A stretch of DNA of 60,000 nucleotides from Hydractinia symbiolongicarpus (Eukaryota; Cnidaria; Hydrozoa; Anthoathecata; Hydractiniidae). The translations under genes and the position numbers were made by a program. The DNA is taken from NCBI RefSeq assembly GCF_029227915.1, contig NC_079886.1:23972501-24032500 (forward strand), given 5' to 3'. The notes under the pieces were generated by a model, which saw only the letters and a program-made list of their open reading frames with translations, was not told the origin of the DNA and ran no database searches. The number at the start of each line of letters is the position of its first letter. Position 1 is the stretch's first letter. Positions 11,639-23,954 of the stretch are shown here, one piece after another.

Positions 11639-12688
11639 ATGGAAAATATGGAAGATTTTACGAATGTGAATTTTATGATAATGAACGTTTCAGTTTCTGC
11701 ACTAGTGTTTATGAGCGCTTATTATGCCGATTTTTTTATCCGAGGATCACGAGAAGTAAAACTAAAAAACGTCATCCATGTTCCTGATTCGGTGTTACCG
11801 TCACACGAAAACAACGAAAACATTCCTTGTGATAAAACAATATTTGGTTGCCTAAAACAAAGAAGATATTTATCTTATTTTGCATGTAACATTATCTACT
11901 TTATTTTGATGTTCTACAGCGTTGTAGGAATGAAGAAATATCCTGTCGTTATGGTGATAATTCAACATATAGCTATTGTGAGCATTATATCGTTATACTT
12001 TTTACAGTTTGTTAGGCCAACCATTGCTGTACCTATATCCATTGCATATGCCGCGGTTTGGTTTCTTTCAGCTCATACGCAATACCGCTGGTTGGTCAAT
12101 AACACTATCGTGATTATGTCGGTCCTACTCACAGGGTATATTCAATTTAAGAATTTCATGTACTTGCAAATATTCATGTGGCTGGCTTTTGTTTATGACG
12201 TCTACTTATTGGCTGGCTTGAAATTCTTCGGGGCTGGTTCGGAGTTATTTAGCATTGATCAGAAACTGGGCGTTGATACTCAGGGTGTAACGACGACATG
12301 TCAAACTCTACTTTGTTCTTTGTTTAATCATAACAGCAATTACGAGTTACCCACGGTTTTTTCTATCCAATTCGGGCGTTCTGAGAATTTTGTATACATC
12401 GGTACTGGAGATATCATAATTGGAGCGTTTGCAGCCAACTTTACGCTTCTGTTTTTTAAAAACATCAAACATGTTGTTTTCACTGTAGCCACGTTTGGGC
12501 TTTCTATTGCCTTGCTATCTCAAGTTACGGAAACACCGTTCCCGGCTTTATTATCTATTGTTCCGCTATGTACTGTCGGGTTATTGCTGTCTGGGTTAGC
12601 GAGCAAAAGATCGGTTGAGATGCTTTTAGATAATTGTTCAAGTTCGAAGGACAAAATCATACACCCAAGTGTCCATCAGCTTGTGTAA
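11639..12688 (+). CDS. Intronless GxGD intramembrane aspartyl protease (SPP/presenilin superfamily)
   Basis: Predicted to cleave transmembrane substrates within a membrane, probably of the ER or endosomes. The 349-residue protein has about nine hydrophobic segments (roughly 12-34, 78-96, 104-124, 128-146, 152-168, 173-195, 251-272, 276-294, 301-321). All three superfamily signatures are present and correctly ordered: the YD motif (FVYDVYLL, Y186-D187), GxGD (YIGTGDIIIG, D258) and PAL (FPALLSIVP, 302-304). Asp187 and Asp258 would be the catalytic pair. The tyrosine-aspartate spacing and the FPALL ending fit signal peptide peptidase-like proteins better than presenilins, which carry a long loop between the two aspartates. 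The ORF is uninterrupted, whereas SPP-family genes in animals usually have several introns, so a retrocopy is possible. A splice-acceptor-like TTATTCTTTTAG lies 17 nt upstream of the ATG, compatible with a non-coding 5' exon or a trans-spliced leader. The subfamily (SPP, SPPL2, SPPL3 or divergent) is unresolved. Confidence 0.8.
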   Translation: MENMEDFTNVNFMIMNVSVSALVFMSAYYADFFIRGSREVKLKNVIHVPDSVLPSHENNENIPCDKTIFGCLKQRRYLSYFACNIIYFILMFYSVVGMKKYPVVMVIIQHIAIVSIISLYFLQFVRPTIAVPISIAYAAVWFLSAHTQYRWLVNNTIVIMSVLLTGYIQFKNFMYLQIFMWLAFVYDVYLLAGLKFFGAGSELFSIDQKLGVDTQGVTTTCQTLLCSLFNHNSNYELPTVFSIQFGRSENFVYIGTGDIIIGAFAANFTLLFFKNIKHVVFTVATFGLSIALLSQVTETPFPALLSIVPLCTVGLLLSGLASKRSVEMLLDNCSSSKDKIIHPSVHQLV

Positions 12689-14824
12689 AAAATTCTCATG
12701 AGAAAAAACTGAAAAAAGTAATAATGGAAAAGCCGTATTGGATACTTATAAAAGTCACACTAAAATTATTAAAAGTAATTGTTTTTATGTATATACCATA
12801 AAATGGAGAAAAAAAATTTATTATTTATTTCTGTCGATATTTTTAAATGTAAAATAGATTTTTTTACATTATTTTACGATGTGTCAACCAGCTACTATAT
12901 TATCTTTATATATAAGATATCTATATATATATATAAGATGGAGGAGCAGTGATTTAACTCCTTCGTATAAAGTAAAGGCGAAATTCCACTTCGATCATTT
13001 TGCTGGGTGTTTTTTTAATAACCTTTAGTGAAATTTATAGTTGTAAAATTTTATATATAATATATACAGACTTAAAGTTGTTACTTTTTATAGAATAATA
13101 TTCTCAAAACTCTAGTAACTCTCTCTATTAACATCGACGGGGCATAGAGTGCCTGCTTTGTCTAAAATGTTTGCTAAGTATCCAATTTAGAGCTGAAATA
13201 AGACTTTTCTTAGCATTTAGTGGGACTTCCTAATTTTCTTTACGGCGGACATATAATGTATGTTGGTGACCAGGTGGTTACCATTGTGACGATAAGAAGA
13301 TAAATTGGGTGATAGATAAGAATAAAATACAGACCGGATTGAGGATTTGTATTTGCATTAAATCTATTTTAACAGCGCTCCACTGGAAAAAAATATTTGA
13401 ATAGGCTTGGTTTCTAGTATAGATAATTTAGTTCAGGCTGTGAGGTCAGCCATGCAGTATGTTAAAATTGCAACAGTTTTGTTTGCATATGACGCACAAC
13501 GTGGGCATGTAATTATGCATGTCCATTTCACAATCCTGATTGGTTTATAAGTAATTTTAAGCTATTTAAGTAAAATAAGTTGAAAACTTACCTCTTCCGG
13601 GGAAGTTTGGCTTGAATGATCAGTATTAAATGCTAACGGATTCGAGAGGATATGATTTTAGAATTGGAATAAAAAGTAAAAAGTAGTATCGCATTATAGT
13701 TTACGAAGTAAGTCAATCTTGTCGCGCGATCTAGAAAAAATATAATTACTTTTCACGCGGATAAAAATAATTACCACGAGGGTGTCAAAAGCAAACTAGG
13801 TCGGAGTTTTTGCTTCTTTAAATAACGCCACCTTTTCTAATCTCAAAAAACAAAAATCCCTGGAAACAAGGGTGAGCAGATTTTTTCAAGGTTTGCTAAA
13901 AATGTTTTTGAATCTTTACCGAAAGCCTGTTACAATCTGGTTATTTTGTTTGTCTATATACAAGATGTATTGATTTATACCACATTTTTAGTTTGTTGCA
14001 TCTATAATTAGCCCGGGAGGTTGGGGCGGGCAAGGAAGTGGGTTTCTTTTGATTTTAGTTGCTTTAACATACAAGCCTACATTGTCTGTTGAAAAAAACT
14101 CGGTATAAAGAGACCAGATGTTTCTGTACAAAATGACTTAAATTTTGTTGGAGTGACTAATACTATTAGCTACGAAAAAATTTTTCTGATCTTTTTTACC
14201 GGAGGTACAGTTGAATTTTTTAAAAACGTAATTGTACTGTTGCTGTTCTTGTATTATGTATGTAAATATATATTTGTATTAAAATTTTGTTGAAAATTAA
14301 TTTTTAGCACTGAAGAAAAACTGGCCGAAAAATATTCCAAAAAAACCTATTTGTCATATGTCATCGCAAATGTACACAAAGAAAGAAAAAATCTTTTTAA
14401 TTTACAATGTTTTTTTCAATCTTCATACATATAACTTGTTATAATAAAACTGTACAACAATATGTACAAATGATTCCACATATACACAAAGACGAATTCA
14501 ATATTGTATACAAAATTATAAATTAACCAAATGTCCTATCAAATGACTATATATGTTCTGCTTATGACATCCTGCTAAATTTGAATTTGAAAAAGCGGAT
14601 ACGTATTCTGTTGAATAATACAAGAGAACATGTCTGTACCTTTTAAATTAAAGCATGCCACGAATTATTATCATATACTTGTTTAAAGGTTGAACATCTT
14701 TTTTGGTATTCCTGAAAAGTTGTCTTGTTGTGTTACAACCTCATTGTTGCTTGTGTAGAAAAATTTGATTTCACCCGTTTGAACTTGCACAACTGAAACT
14801 GACGAATGCTGGTGTCGTAACTAG
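12689..14824. other. Gene-free stretch between the GxGD protease and the receptor
   Basis: Contains alternating TA runs near 12905-12940. I see no reading frame with recognisable features. It holds the 3' UTR of the protease gene on the left and may hold regulatory DNA. Confidence 0.45.
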
Positions 14825-14830
14825 TTTATT
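14825..14830 (-). terminator. Candidate poly(A) signal of the membrane-receptor transcript
   Basis: AATAAA on the minus strand, about 200 nt downstream of the TGA/TAA-terminated receptor tail exon (15031). AT-rich context makes chance matches common. Confidence 0.35.
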
Positions 14831-15030
14831 TTTTTCCTAAACCAACCCGTGACAATCAATCCACAAAAGCTGATGCGGATTGGTGTGGTTTACCTTTTTC
14901 TGATTTAAACTTAATTTAGGGCCAACATTTGAAGTAACCGTAGAGGTATCAGCTAACTCTGTATTCGTTGATTGAAGGGCGCGTTTGAGAATGGAGTAGC
15001 AACCATAATGGTGTCGCAGTTATTTAGATC

Positions 15031-16568
15031 CTACACACTCGTGTTTGCGTTAACCAGTTTTCGCCATTTATACTCGTTGAAGCCTCCCACATCTTCTTCA
15101 TCTTCACTATCATTCACGTTACTTGGTGCATACGAAAGTGTCGTACCCAAACTTGCTCTGTCTGCGTTGTCCCTACCTGACGGTAATACACCTTCGTTAC
15201 TTGAACTACCATTTACACTGGAAGATAAATTTTGTAAGGCTATTTCTTCAACTTGTTCGTTTTCGTTGTAAACAGAGAAAGCAATAGTTTCTATGTCAGG
15301 TTCTCTATTTCTTCGTTGTCGTTTTATGCAGGTGTATATACTAAGCGTGACGATAATAAAAAATGTAATGCATAGAAAGGGTACCATTATTAAAATTACT
15401 AGTGGAATGCGGTTTGGATTACTCTGACGAACGATATCGACATTGCTATCATTAGCTGAAAAAAAAAACACAGGAACTCTCAAACACTACAAAATGATTT
15501 TCTAATTCATCCTTTTTCTAATTTTTCCTCTGCGCTCTTTAATTTCCAACATAAAAACGACTGACTTATCGCTGCGCTAAAGATAGCAGCAGACAGCAGA
15601 TCTAATTCCTATAACATTATTCCAATTGCGAAAAATATCAGTACGGGTACATTCTTAAACTCACCGTAGCAATGGCCGTTAATGTACCTCAATCCATACA
15701 TGCAACCACATTTGTATGAGCCTAACGTGTCTTCACATGTTAGATTTGGTCCCGCACAATGTTTCTTTCTGTCCAAACATTCATTCACTTCTGTTTAAAA
15801 CAAGAGAAATAAAATGAGATGTTAGGCGGATTTTTACTTCAACGAAATGTGCAATAGTAGGATTGTTTCCTACTTTCTGTCGATCGATTCGACCATTTTT
15901 ATTCAAGTGAAAACGCGCCTTAACAGATAAAATGTCAACAACATTGCGCGTAATAAAATGTCAACAAAGAAAAAAATTAAAACCAAAAGATTTATGTGGT
16001 CAGTCCTGTAGTTGCTTATCAAAAAACCTTTTAATCCAAGATCGGATAAGCTATAATTACATTTTTGTTATTACCTTCAACAACTACATAAGTAATTTTA
16101 GACACAGGCCCAACATTGTCTGTCAGTGCCTGACATTGATAGTATCCATGTTTGGCTTGATTCATATGAAGAACACTGGATGTGTGAGTTCGGAGTAGCT
16201 ATAAAATATATACTTCAGTTATAAGTATTCAAAGCTGATGTAAGCCGTGCCTTAACTATGGGATGATAGACAATCACTTCAAAGATTACAGTATTCGCTC
16301 TTAAAATTAACGTTCAGCGCGATCTAATTAAAATAGCAAGATAGTAAAGCTCTGGGAAGGAGGGTTGTAATGTTCGTTTCTTAACCGTGTCCTTAGAAAT
16401 TGACACTTACCTCATTATTCCGAAACCATTTATAAGATTTCTCTCCTTCTCCAACAGCGTTGCACTCCAACGTAGCGGACATATCTGGTGCCAGTTGGGT
16501 CACGCTACTGTGCATTAAACCACTTGTGATGGAGGGTGTGAATACATCATCATTGCTATCAAGATTCT
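15031..16568 (-). CDS. Ig-EGF-transmembrane-tail exons of a single-pass receptor
   Basis: Four minus-strand exons with GT-AG borders: 16568-16411, 16198-16075, 15790-15665 and 15455-15031. The first two form one Ig-like domain: SATLECNAVGEG and KWFRNNE supply the B and C strands, and HGYYQCQAL the F strand. Exon three is one calcium-binding-type EGF module with six cysteines (VNECLDRKKHCAG to YINGHCYG). Exon four encodes a linker, a transmembrane helix (IPLVILIMVPFLCITFFIIV), a basic stop-transfer KRQRR and a tail of about 100 residues. The tail is rich in Ser and acidic residues (NDSEDEEDVGG) and has Tyr in FSVYNENEQ and FNEYKWRK. The module borders are phase 1, as is typical for shuffled extracellular modules. 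The first exon needs an upstream phase-1 exon. None was found in the 7 kb of Helitron DNA upstream, but the C1q/TNF-like exon ending at 24065 fits exactly. It may therefore be the 3' half of that gene. Confidence 0.85.
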
Positions 16569-16625
16569 CTAATAATGAAGAAATTCATATAGTATGAGGT
16601 TGACTGCTGGAAGTATGTTCCCTTA

Positions 16626-16754
16626 TCTCTTCTCTTTAATAATAGCCGTATTTTGTCTGTCTGTCTGCGAGAATAACGTCGTATTACGGAAACACGAAAT
16701 GCGTGATATAAAGGACGGGCGACCCCGTGGATTTTTCCACGGGTAACCGGCTAG
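16626..16754 (+). mobile_element. Helitron array, element 1 (about 125 bp, both ends present)
   Basis: Starts after A with TCTCTTCTCTTTAATAATAG. It ends with the hairpin CCCCGTGGA/TCCACGGG and then GGCTAG. Its last 70 bp match the minus-strand Helitron end at 8847-8920. It is directly followed by the next element with no intervening base. Confidence 0.8.
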
Positions 16755-18483
16755 TCTCTATAATAATAGCCGTCGTCTGTCTGTCTGTTCAATTCAAAAG
16801 GGTTACTGATATTCCTTTGATCTTTCCGCGAATTTTTAGAAAACAGGGGGTTGTTTAATGGAAAACTTTATAATTAATTGAACTAAACTCAAGAAATTAA
16901 TTTATTACCTTAATTAATTTAATTACTTTAATTTATTGCCATAAGTAAGAAAAGTAAATTTAGTGATAAAAATGAATGCATTATTTTAATACGCCATTTT
17001 TAATAATAATTACCCCCGTGACCTCAATCGCCGTTTTCGCTCAGAAGCTACAGAAAACAAATGGGACAGTTTACTGATAGTTTTACTGACTTTGTTTTCA
17101 CCGCTCGCACATAATACACCAATCAAAACACTTGATCCAAGACTTTCGCGGCCTGGGCATGCCAACGAAGAAACATGAGGACCGAAACATGATGGCCATT
17201 TTTGTTTTTAAAGTAATGGTGGGTCAGTGCTGTTTGTAAGTCTGTTTCAATTTTTGTGTACTATAAGCTTTTTATTTTCGTAATATTGTTTTTTTGTATG
17301 TTCTAAAATGTTAAGATAAATACATTGTCACGTTTTTAGTCACGTACAGATCTTAAACGCGCCAGTTTTGGATTTTTGGCTAGGAACGAAGATTTTGGAG
17401 GCTAGCTAGCTAGAACCTTACTTATTACTATTCTGTATGGTATAACAGCTTTTATCCTACCCAACATTTATTTTTGTGTTGAGACTGTAGCCATTTAGCT
17501 AGCTCCTATCTTTGGCTAAAAAGTGAGAGTATAAAAATGCAGTTTGGCTACAACAATATTCTTAAACAAAAAGTGTTATGCTAAGTGCAGTTAGCTAGGT
17601 ACCTACATCTGTTTTTATTTTTTCCTGAAAACTTTTTGTGCAAATAAAATGACTGACAGATTATTTTTGCTGAACCGGTAATGACAGGCTGTTCCCTGTG
17701 TTTTCATTAAAACCGATGTTGCAATGAAGTTTTTTTGGAAAGGGGTATTACGCGTATACGCCTGTTCAACTCTGTTTTACTATACTAAGCGGTTAGCCCA
17801 GTGTTAACAACATACTGTTGTTTTTGGTAAAGGCTGTTACGCCTATACGCATGTACAACGTGGTTTTCCTGTACTAAGGGGTCAACCCAATGTGACAATT
17901 CATTTTTAAACTTTCTCGGTAATCACGTCTGTACGGATGTGCAACAATGTTTACTTGGACTAACCGCTCAGCCCTGTTGTGTTTTTTTAAACAGAGTCTG
18001 TGAAAGTTTTTTCCAAAGGCGTATTATTCCTATACGCCTGTGCAACACGGTTTAACTGTAGTAAGCGCTTAGCCCAGTGTCACGATAAATTTTTTAACTT
18101 TCACAAAAACTTATTCCGCAAAATAAAAAAATATTGACTTATTGTTTTTGCTATGATGGGGTACCGACTGTTGTTTGCAAACTGTGTTTTTATTTCAGCT
18201 ATCGTTGCGGGAAATGTTTTTTGAAAAATATGTTACAGTCGCAAGACTATAATGGTGTATGCGCTTCACTTAATTTACGACATACTGTATACCTGTACTA
18301 AAGTTTACACAGCACAGTTTACGGCTCTTATTAAGCGCTCCACAGAGTGTTCAACGTCAGGTCACACCTTGACTTTGGCCTACCCCGGCGTTTTGACACC
18401 GGGGTAAGCCAAATGCGAGACGCGTTTAAGTGGTATAAAAAGGATGGGCGGACCCGTGGATTTTTCCACGGGCCATCGACTAG
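16755..18483 (+). mobile_element. Helitron array, element 2 (1729 bp, non-autonomous)
   Basis: Starts TCTCTATAATAATAGCCGTC immediately after the CTAG of element 1. Ends with hairpin 18453-18472 (CCCGTGGA/TCCACGGG) and CGACTAG. There is no Rep/helicase reading frame, so it must depend on another element. The interior carries diverged tandem units, annotated separately. A truncated relative lies at 53481-53955. Confidence 0.85.
17710..18140 (+). repeat. Diverged tandem units of about 100 bp inside Helitron element 2
   Basis: Units recur around 17725, 17822, 17925 and 18010. Each has the pattern TATTACGCSTATACGCCTGT, then CAACNYNGTTTNACTGTACTAA, then GCGNTYAGCCCAGTGT. The same unit occurs once at 53630-53705. 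The TATACGC string is itself partly palindromic. No protein is encoded. Confidence 0.7.
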
Positions 18484-19053
18484 TATAATAATACGCTAAG
18501 TGTGTCTGTCTGTCACTTTTGCAAAGTGGATAAAATTTCTTTGATAAAGTCTATAAAACATCGCCTATAAATTTGTTCTTTAAATTAGCAAACTTTGACG
18601 TTAAAGCAATATTGACGTCAAAGGAAAGTATATTAAGATTAGTGAAGCCATTGCATTGCACTTTTAAATTTAAGGCTTAATAACTTGGAAACGGGTGGAA
18701 ATAACTGACGTCATCCCCTGCGTGGGTAACTAGGGACCACCTAGGACCAATTTGGGTAAGTTTCCCAAACCTGGGTCCCCAAATCCGTTTCGGAATGGGT
18801 GGGTTGATGACGTCATCAAAAAACCTTTAAACCCTAATATCTCTGCAACCGTTTGTCAAAAGTACATAATCCTATACATTTTCTTGATCAGCGTTTCAAG
18901 ATCTATACGATGAAGGCAACAGGCATACACATTTCTGAAAAAAAAAGTTTTGTGTTCTGACATGTCTCTGCTGACGTCATCAAAATTTAAATGACGGTTA
19001 TTTTTCTCTGTTATCCTGCCTAAGTGGATTTTTCCACGGGCCTTATCGACTAG
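18484..19053 (+). mobile_element. Helitron array, element 3 (570 bp)
   Basis: Begins TATAATAATACGCTAAGTGT directly after the CTAG of element 2 and lacks the initial TC. Ends AAGTGGATTTTTCCACGGGC then CTTATCGACTAG. Its last 450 bp or more are closely similar to the last part of element 4 (22729-23355), including ACTAGGGACCACCTAGGA and GATCTATACGATGAAGGCAA. Non-coding. The minus-strand frames at 18856-19272 are chance ORFs crossing the element junction. Confidence 0.85.
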
Positions 19054-22000
19054 TCTATATAATAATACGCCAGTTCCGTGTCTCTGTGACAGGCAAAGTT
19101 GATATCGCCATTTTCCTTTGATGTTGCCGAAATTCTCTTTGAAGTCGCCGAAAAAAATTATGTCTTCTTTGTCGTGAAAAGCTGCGAGTTTTATGTGGTT
19201 TGTTAAATGAAGTTCTAGCACAAAGTAACGGAAATTGTGTTTGCAAAAAAGATGGCTGTTCTTTTTAAGCAATTTCTACTCTTTCCTTCAAAATAAATCT
19301 TTACAAAAGCATTTAAAAAGGGGCATGGTATATAAATGAAGTATAGAAAGGTTTCTGTAAGGTTTGTTTATGTTTTTTTCAGTTTTGATGATATTATTGA
19401 TGCGAGACATGTTTGTTAGCTAGCATCATAAAACCAACCACACCAACAACAACCTAATAGCTAGCTAGCTCGGACTTTATAAATATGTAGCCATGTTCTT
19501 TATACCTAGCAAAGTCTCCAGTTTATATTTAAGTGACCAGCTATTAGCTGCTGTAGCTACCTTATTTTAGCTTCAGTTTTATGTTGCTTTTTACATGTAA
19601 GCTAATCTTAGTGGTCTTTGCTAAGAATGTGACTGTAACTTATTTTAATTGACATTTTAAGCTTAAATTAACAAGCCACAACAACTTTTAAAAAAGTATT
19701 ACATAATATTTAAGAAGAGTTTAAGGACTGTTTTTAAGCAAATAATGTATTTTTCACAATTTGTGTATGCAAATAATGTATTTTTCACATTTTGTGTAAC
19801 TAAACTTATATACATTGGTTACATGCAATATGACGAAACGATTTTTATTTAACATGTAGTAATTCTGGTACCTTAAGTGTAGTGATTTTTGTTGTTCTAG
19901 ATTTTCTGACTAAAATGTTTTTGTTTATGACATTTTGTCTTATTAAGAAAAGTTTCAGCTTTTTTGAGGGAGTACAACACCGAAAAGACTTGTGTTTTTT
20001 TTATATTTTGTATAAATTCTTACCGGGCAGGACAACATACCGAAATGACTGATCCCTCTCTATTTATAAATTTGATGCGTTCCAAATCGCAGTTTTTTGA
20101 AATTTTGAGTAATATTTAATGAGTACAAGATACAAATACTGATTTTTGTTGAATCAGAAGTATTTCCTAGAACCATTCTTTTTTTACACTTTTGTGGAGA
20201 AAAAGTGTATGCAATATCATCAGAATAACTGATTTTGTTGCAAACTGTTTTTCTTTTCCACATTTTGGATTGAAATATTGTTATAAAGGGCATATATCAA
20301 TAGACATATATATACCAAAATAATTAAATTCTGCAAACTTTGATTTTGTCGTTCACCTCTCATCTTTTATATTTTGATTAAACTTTTGAGGAAAATCATA
20401 GGAATTATTTAGAATATGTATTTTGTGTTGGAAATTTAGTGCAAAAATTGACGTAAAATGAACTGTTAAATTGATTGTTGTTGTTTTAACATGAATTATG
20501 ACTCAAACTTAGTTTTTGCATTTCTAATTTGACTAATTAGCCTAAAAATTTGCCAATTGGTTTTACACTCTGTTCTTTTTTATATATATTTTATGTAAAC
20601 ATAGAAGTACACAAGTAAAGTTAGAAGCCACAAGAAGTTAATTCAAAAGTGAAGAGTGGAGCTAGAAGTAGTAAAGAAAAGTTAGAAGTAGAAAATGAAA
20701 GCTTGGGTTTAAAGTAGATTTGGATTCACAAATAGTAAGAACTTTTTAGATATTTTTAGACGTTATGTTTTTATGTCGCTAGAGTTACGTGTCAGGCAGA
20801 CTTGCATTTGCCAGGAAAAAGTCACTTAAGAGCTTCAAATTCTTTATATTTTACCGCGTTTTTTTTTACACTTTTTTGCATAATTAATGTTATCAAACAA
20901 ATGTGCTAGCGAAACTTTTGGTTTGTTGAACTTATTGCAAATGTCATAATTTTTATATTGCCATTGTTTCTCTTTATATGTGTTTTACTAAGCATAAATA
21001 GCTAGCTGGCGTCTTCCCAGTTTAACTATATTTAACTGGGTATCTGTCTTATCTAATGTTACCTTCAAGCTCCATATCTAAACCTAGCTAACTGATGTTT
21101 ATATCCACCTTAGTAGTCAAACTTAGGGATCTTATTTGAGCACGAATTATGATGTAACAAGCCACAAAATCTTTCAAAGACTTATTGAACTTTTAGGGTA
21201 GTGTGAGGAAAAATTTTACTTTAAGAGGAATGATTTTGTAAAACTAAAGTGTGTGCGTTAATTGGAGTAAGTTTTATTGTTTTGTTGTTGACATCCTGTT
21301 AAACTTCTGTAAGCTCGCATGTAAATTACAAGGTTATATATTTTTACAAGGGTAGTGGTTGATATTTTTACAAAGTTTGTTGACATTTTTTGGGAAATTT
21401 ACCTGGGTTTTTTACATTTGTGGTTAAAATTTCTCAGCAGAGAATAGTATGGTTGCCGATTATATTGTTTGTGTTGCAAACTGCTGTTTTTTAAATGTTG
21501 TGTAAACTTTTGTGGAAAAAGACCACATGCAAAATACTGAAAGAACAATTTTTGTACAATTAGACTGTGAGCTGAAGTTGGATTTTTTTTATATTTTGTT
21601 TTATAAACTTTTTTTAAGCTTTAAACTAACTGTAAGTAATGTAATTACGGGAATAAATATTTGGTGATGATAAAAAATTACTGAATGTTCAGACTGAAAC
21701 TGTTTAACTTTTGTGAGGGAGGACCATATGCAAGTATATATACTAAAAATAATAATTTGATATTTTACACTTTCCAAGTTGTATTTTTGTATGCACTTAA
21801 ATGACTGCTTTTTCTGAGTTGAATTTGATGGGTTTCATATCAATTTTGTGGAAGATTAATTTTATGGGTGAAAACAATATAAAACATGCCAATTGAACTG
21901 ATTTTTGTTCATATTTTGATTTGCTCCTCATAAACCTTTGTGTTCTACATTTATTGTAAACTTTTGTGAGGAAGGACCATATATATATATACAATGTTTT

Positions 22001-23355
22001 CAAAATAATGATTTTTGTTGATTTGAAATTTACTCCTTGCTCATTGCTTTTTCGACATTTCAATTTAAAATGTTTGGTAAAGTCAGTACGGATCACGAGA
22101 CAAAAAAATTGTTTTGTTAACTGGTTAATTTTTACATTTTGTACATATTTTTGCGGGAGAGGATGGTATGCAATTGAATAAATGATTTTTCAAAGTTTAA
22201 CTTTTTGTTTTTTGGTGTTTTGGGTTTGTTTAAGTTTGGCTTTTTTATGTTGTTCAGGTTGTATTGTTGTATAAGCATTTAGGGAAAAGACAATGTTTAA
22301 AATGCATAAAGAACTTATTTCATAGATCTATGCTTACTGTTGCAAGCCTTTCTTTTCGACATTTTAAAGATTAAAATATTGAAGGTTTTCAACATAATCA
22401 CATAATAAGATGTATACATATTTGAGATGTGTTATTTCTGACATTATTATTATTGTTGTCGTAACTGTCTGGGTTGTGACTGTCAATGTTGTAACTTTCT
22501 ACTAACTAGATTTTACACCTTGCACGCCGTTGTTTTTTCATATTTTGTCTGACGTTTTGTTGGGAGGATTTCATGCGATTTGACATTTGATATTTTGTTT
22601 TAGATTTTAAGAACTTTTTTGTTAAATTATGACTTATATACTTTCTTTTTATGCATTTTCAGATTTTTTTTAGTAAAAGGCATATTCAATATACCGAAAA
22701 ATGCATGTCTAATATGTTAAATTTCTGACGTTACGGCGCGAGGTCAATAACACTACTTTAACGTCAATATCCTATATATATTAAATTAATGAAGCCGTTA
22801 CAGTGCACTTAAAATTTTGAGGCCAAATAACTTGGAAACGAGGTGCTGACGTCAATGATTTTTCACCGCGTGGGTAACTAGGGACCACCTAGGATCAATT
22901 TGGGATATTTTCCCAAACCTGGGTCCCCGAATTTGTTTTGGACTGGACGGGTTGATGACGTCATCAAAAAACCTTCAAACCCCAATATCTCTGCAACCGT
23001 TTATCAAAAGTACATGATCCTATACATTTTCTTGATCAGCGTTTCAAGATCTATACGATGAAGGCAACAGGTATAGAAATTTCTAAATAAAAATTTTTGG
23101 GTTTTGACGGGCCATTGCTGACGTCAGCGAAATTTTTAAACGTTATATCTCCTTAGGCGTTTGTCGAAAACATATGATCCTACACATTATTTTGATCAGC
23201 GTTTTAACCTTTAAACATTACAGGCAACGAATAAACTAAACTTCACCAAATTTTTTTGTATCTGCACTGCTGACGTCATCAAAAAACATCTAAAACAACC
23301 TATTTTCCATTGTCCTTCTGACTAAGTGGATTTCTCCACGGGCCTTATCGACTAG
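19054..23355 (+). mobile_element. Helitron array, element 4 (4302 bp)
   Basis: Starts with canonical TCTATATAATAATACGCCAG immediately after the CTAG of element 3. Ends with GTGGATTTCTCCACGGG and CGACTAG followed by T. No Rep or helicase motif is seen in any frame. The interior is AT-rich with diverged repeats, and the 3' 600 bp are shared with element 3. A TATTTTAATAATATG string right after the end looks like the start of a fifth, eroded element. Confidence 0.85.
20150..22220 (+). repeat. Diverged repeats inside Helitron element 4
   Basis: A motif like ACTTTTGTGAGGNAGGACCATATGCAA, followed by an A-rich stretch and TGATTTTTGTTG, recurs near 20190, 21505, 21710, 21960 and 22150 with heavy divergence. 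This looks like old tandem amplification of a unit of one to several hundred bp. I could not fix a period by eye. Confidence 0.45.
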
Positions 23356-23954
23356 TATTTTAATAATATGTACATATAATTTGTGCACTCAAGTCAGTTT
23401 CTCTTCTAGCAGATCTTTTTTGCTTTCTCATATGTGGCCAGCGCGCGAAAATGTAGCTCTAGGTTCGAAACTAAAATGAGTTATGGACGCCAATTATGTT
23501 AAAATTATATTAAAATTAACATGATTCAACTATATAAACACTAGTACGGTAACATAGCGGAACGACCGCCAAACAACTGTTCCTTTTTTTATATAGGATG
23601 AGTTGATTTTTAAAATGAATAGAAACCTACGCGTGTGTACCTCCTACACTGTGGTACTTTCTCCAATACAAACTAGCAACCAGCTTCAAGAACTCGTCCC
23701 TACGTAATGACTAATAGAGATATTCAAGTCAAACATACAGGCTCCCTCGTTCAAAGGGTACTGTTGTTTTTGCCCGCGAAAACAATAAATAAAATGGCAC
23801 TGAAGCTGCGCACAAGAATTTACCTCCATACAAAAAAACCGAAAATTATTGGTGAAAAATATTGCGCCCTAACCGACTAATAGCGAGCTGTCTTCGGGCG
23901 GTTAGTAGATTACCGCAGAATACTATGTTGCGCTTTTTATTAATAAAATACATC

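Noticed and set aside
18856-19272. Overlapping minus-strand ORFs of 138 and 63 residues
   Set aside because: They straddle the junction of Helitron elements 3 and 4, show no motif, and run antisense through shared repeat sequence.
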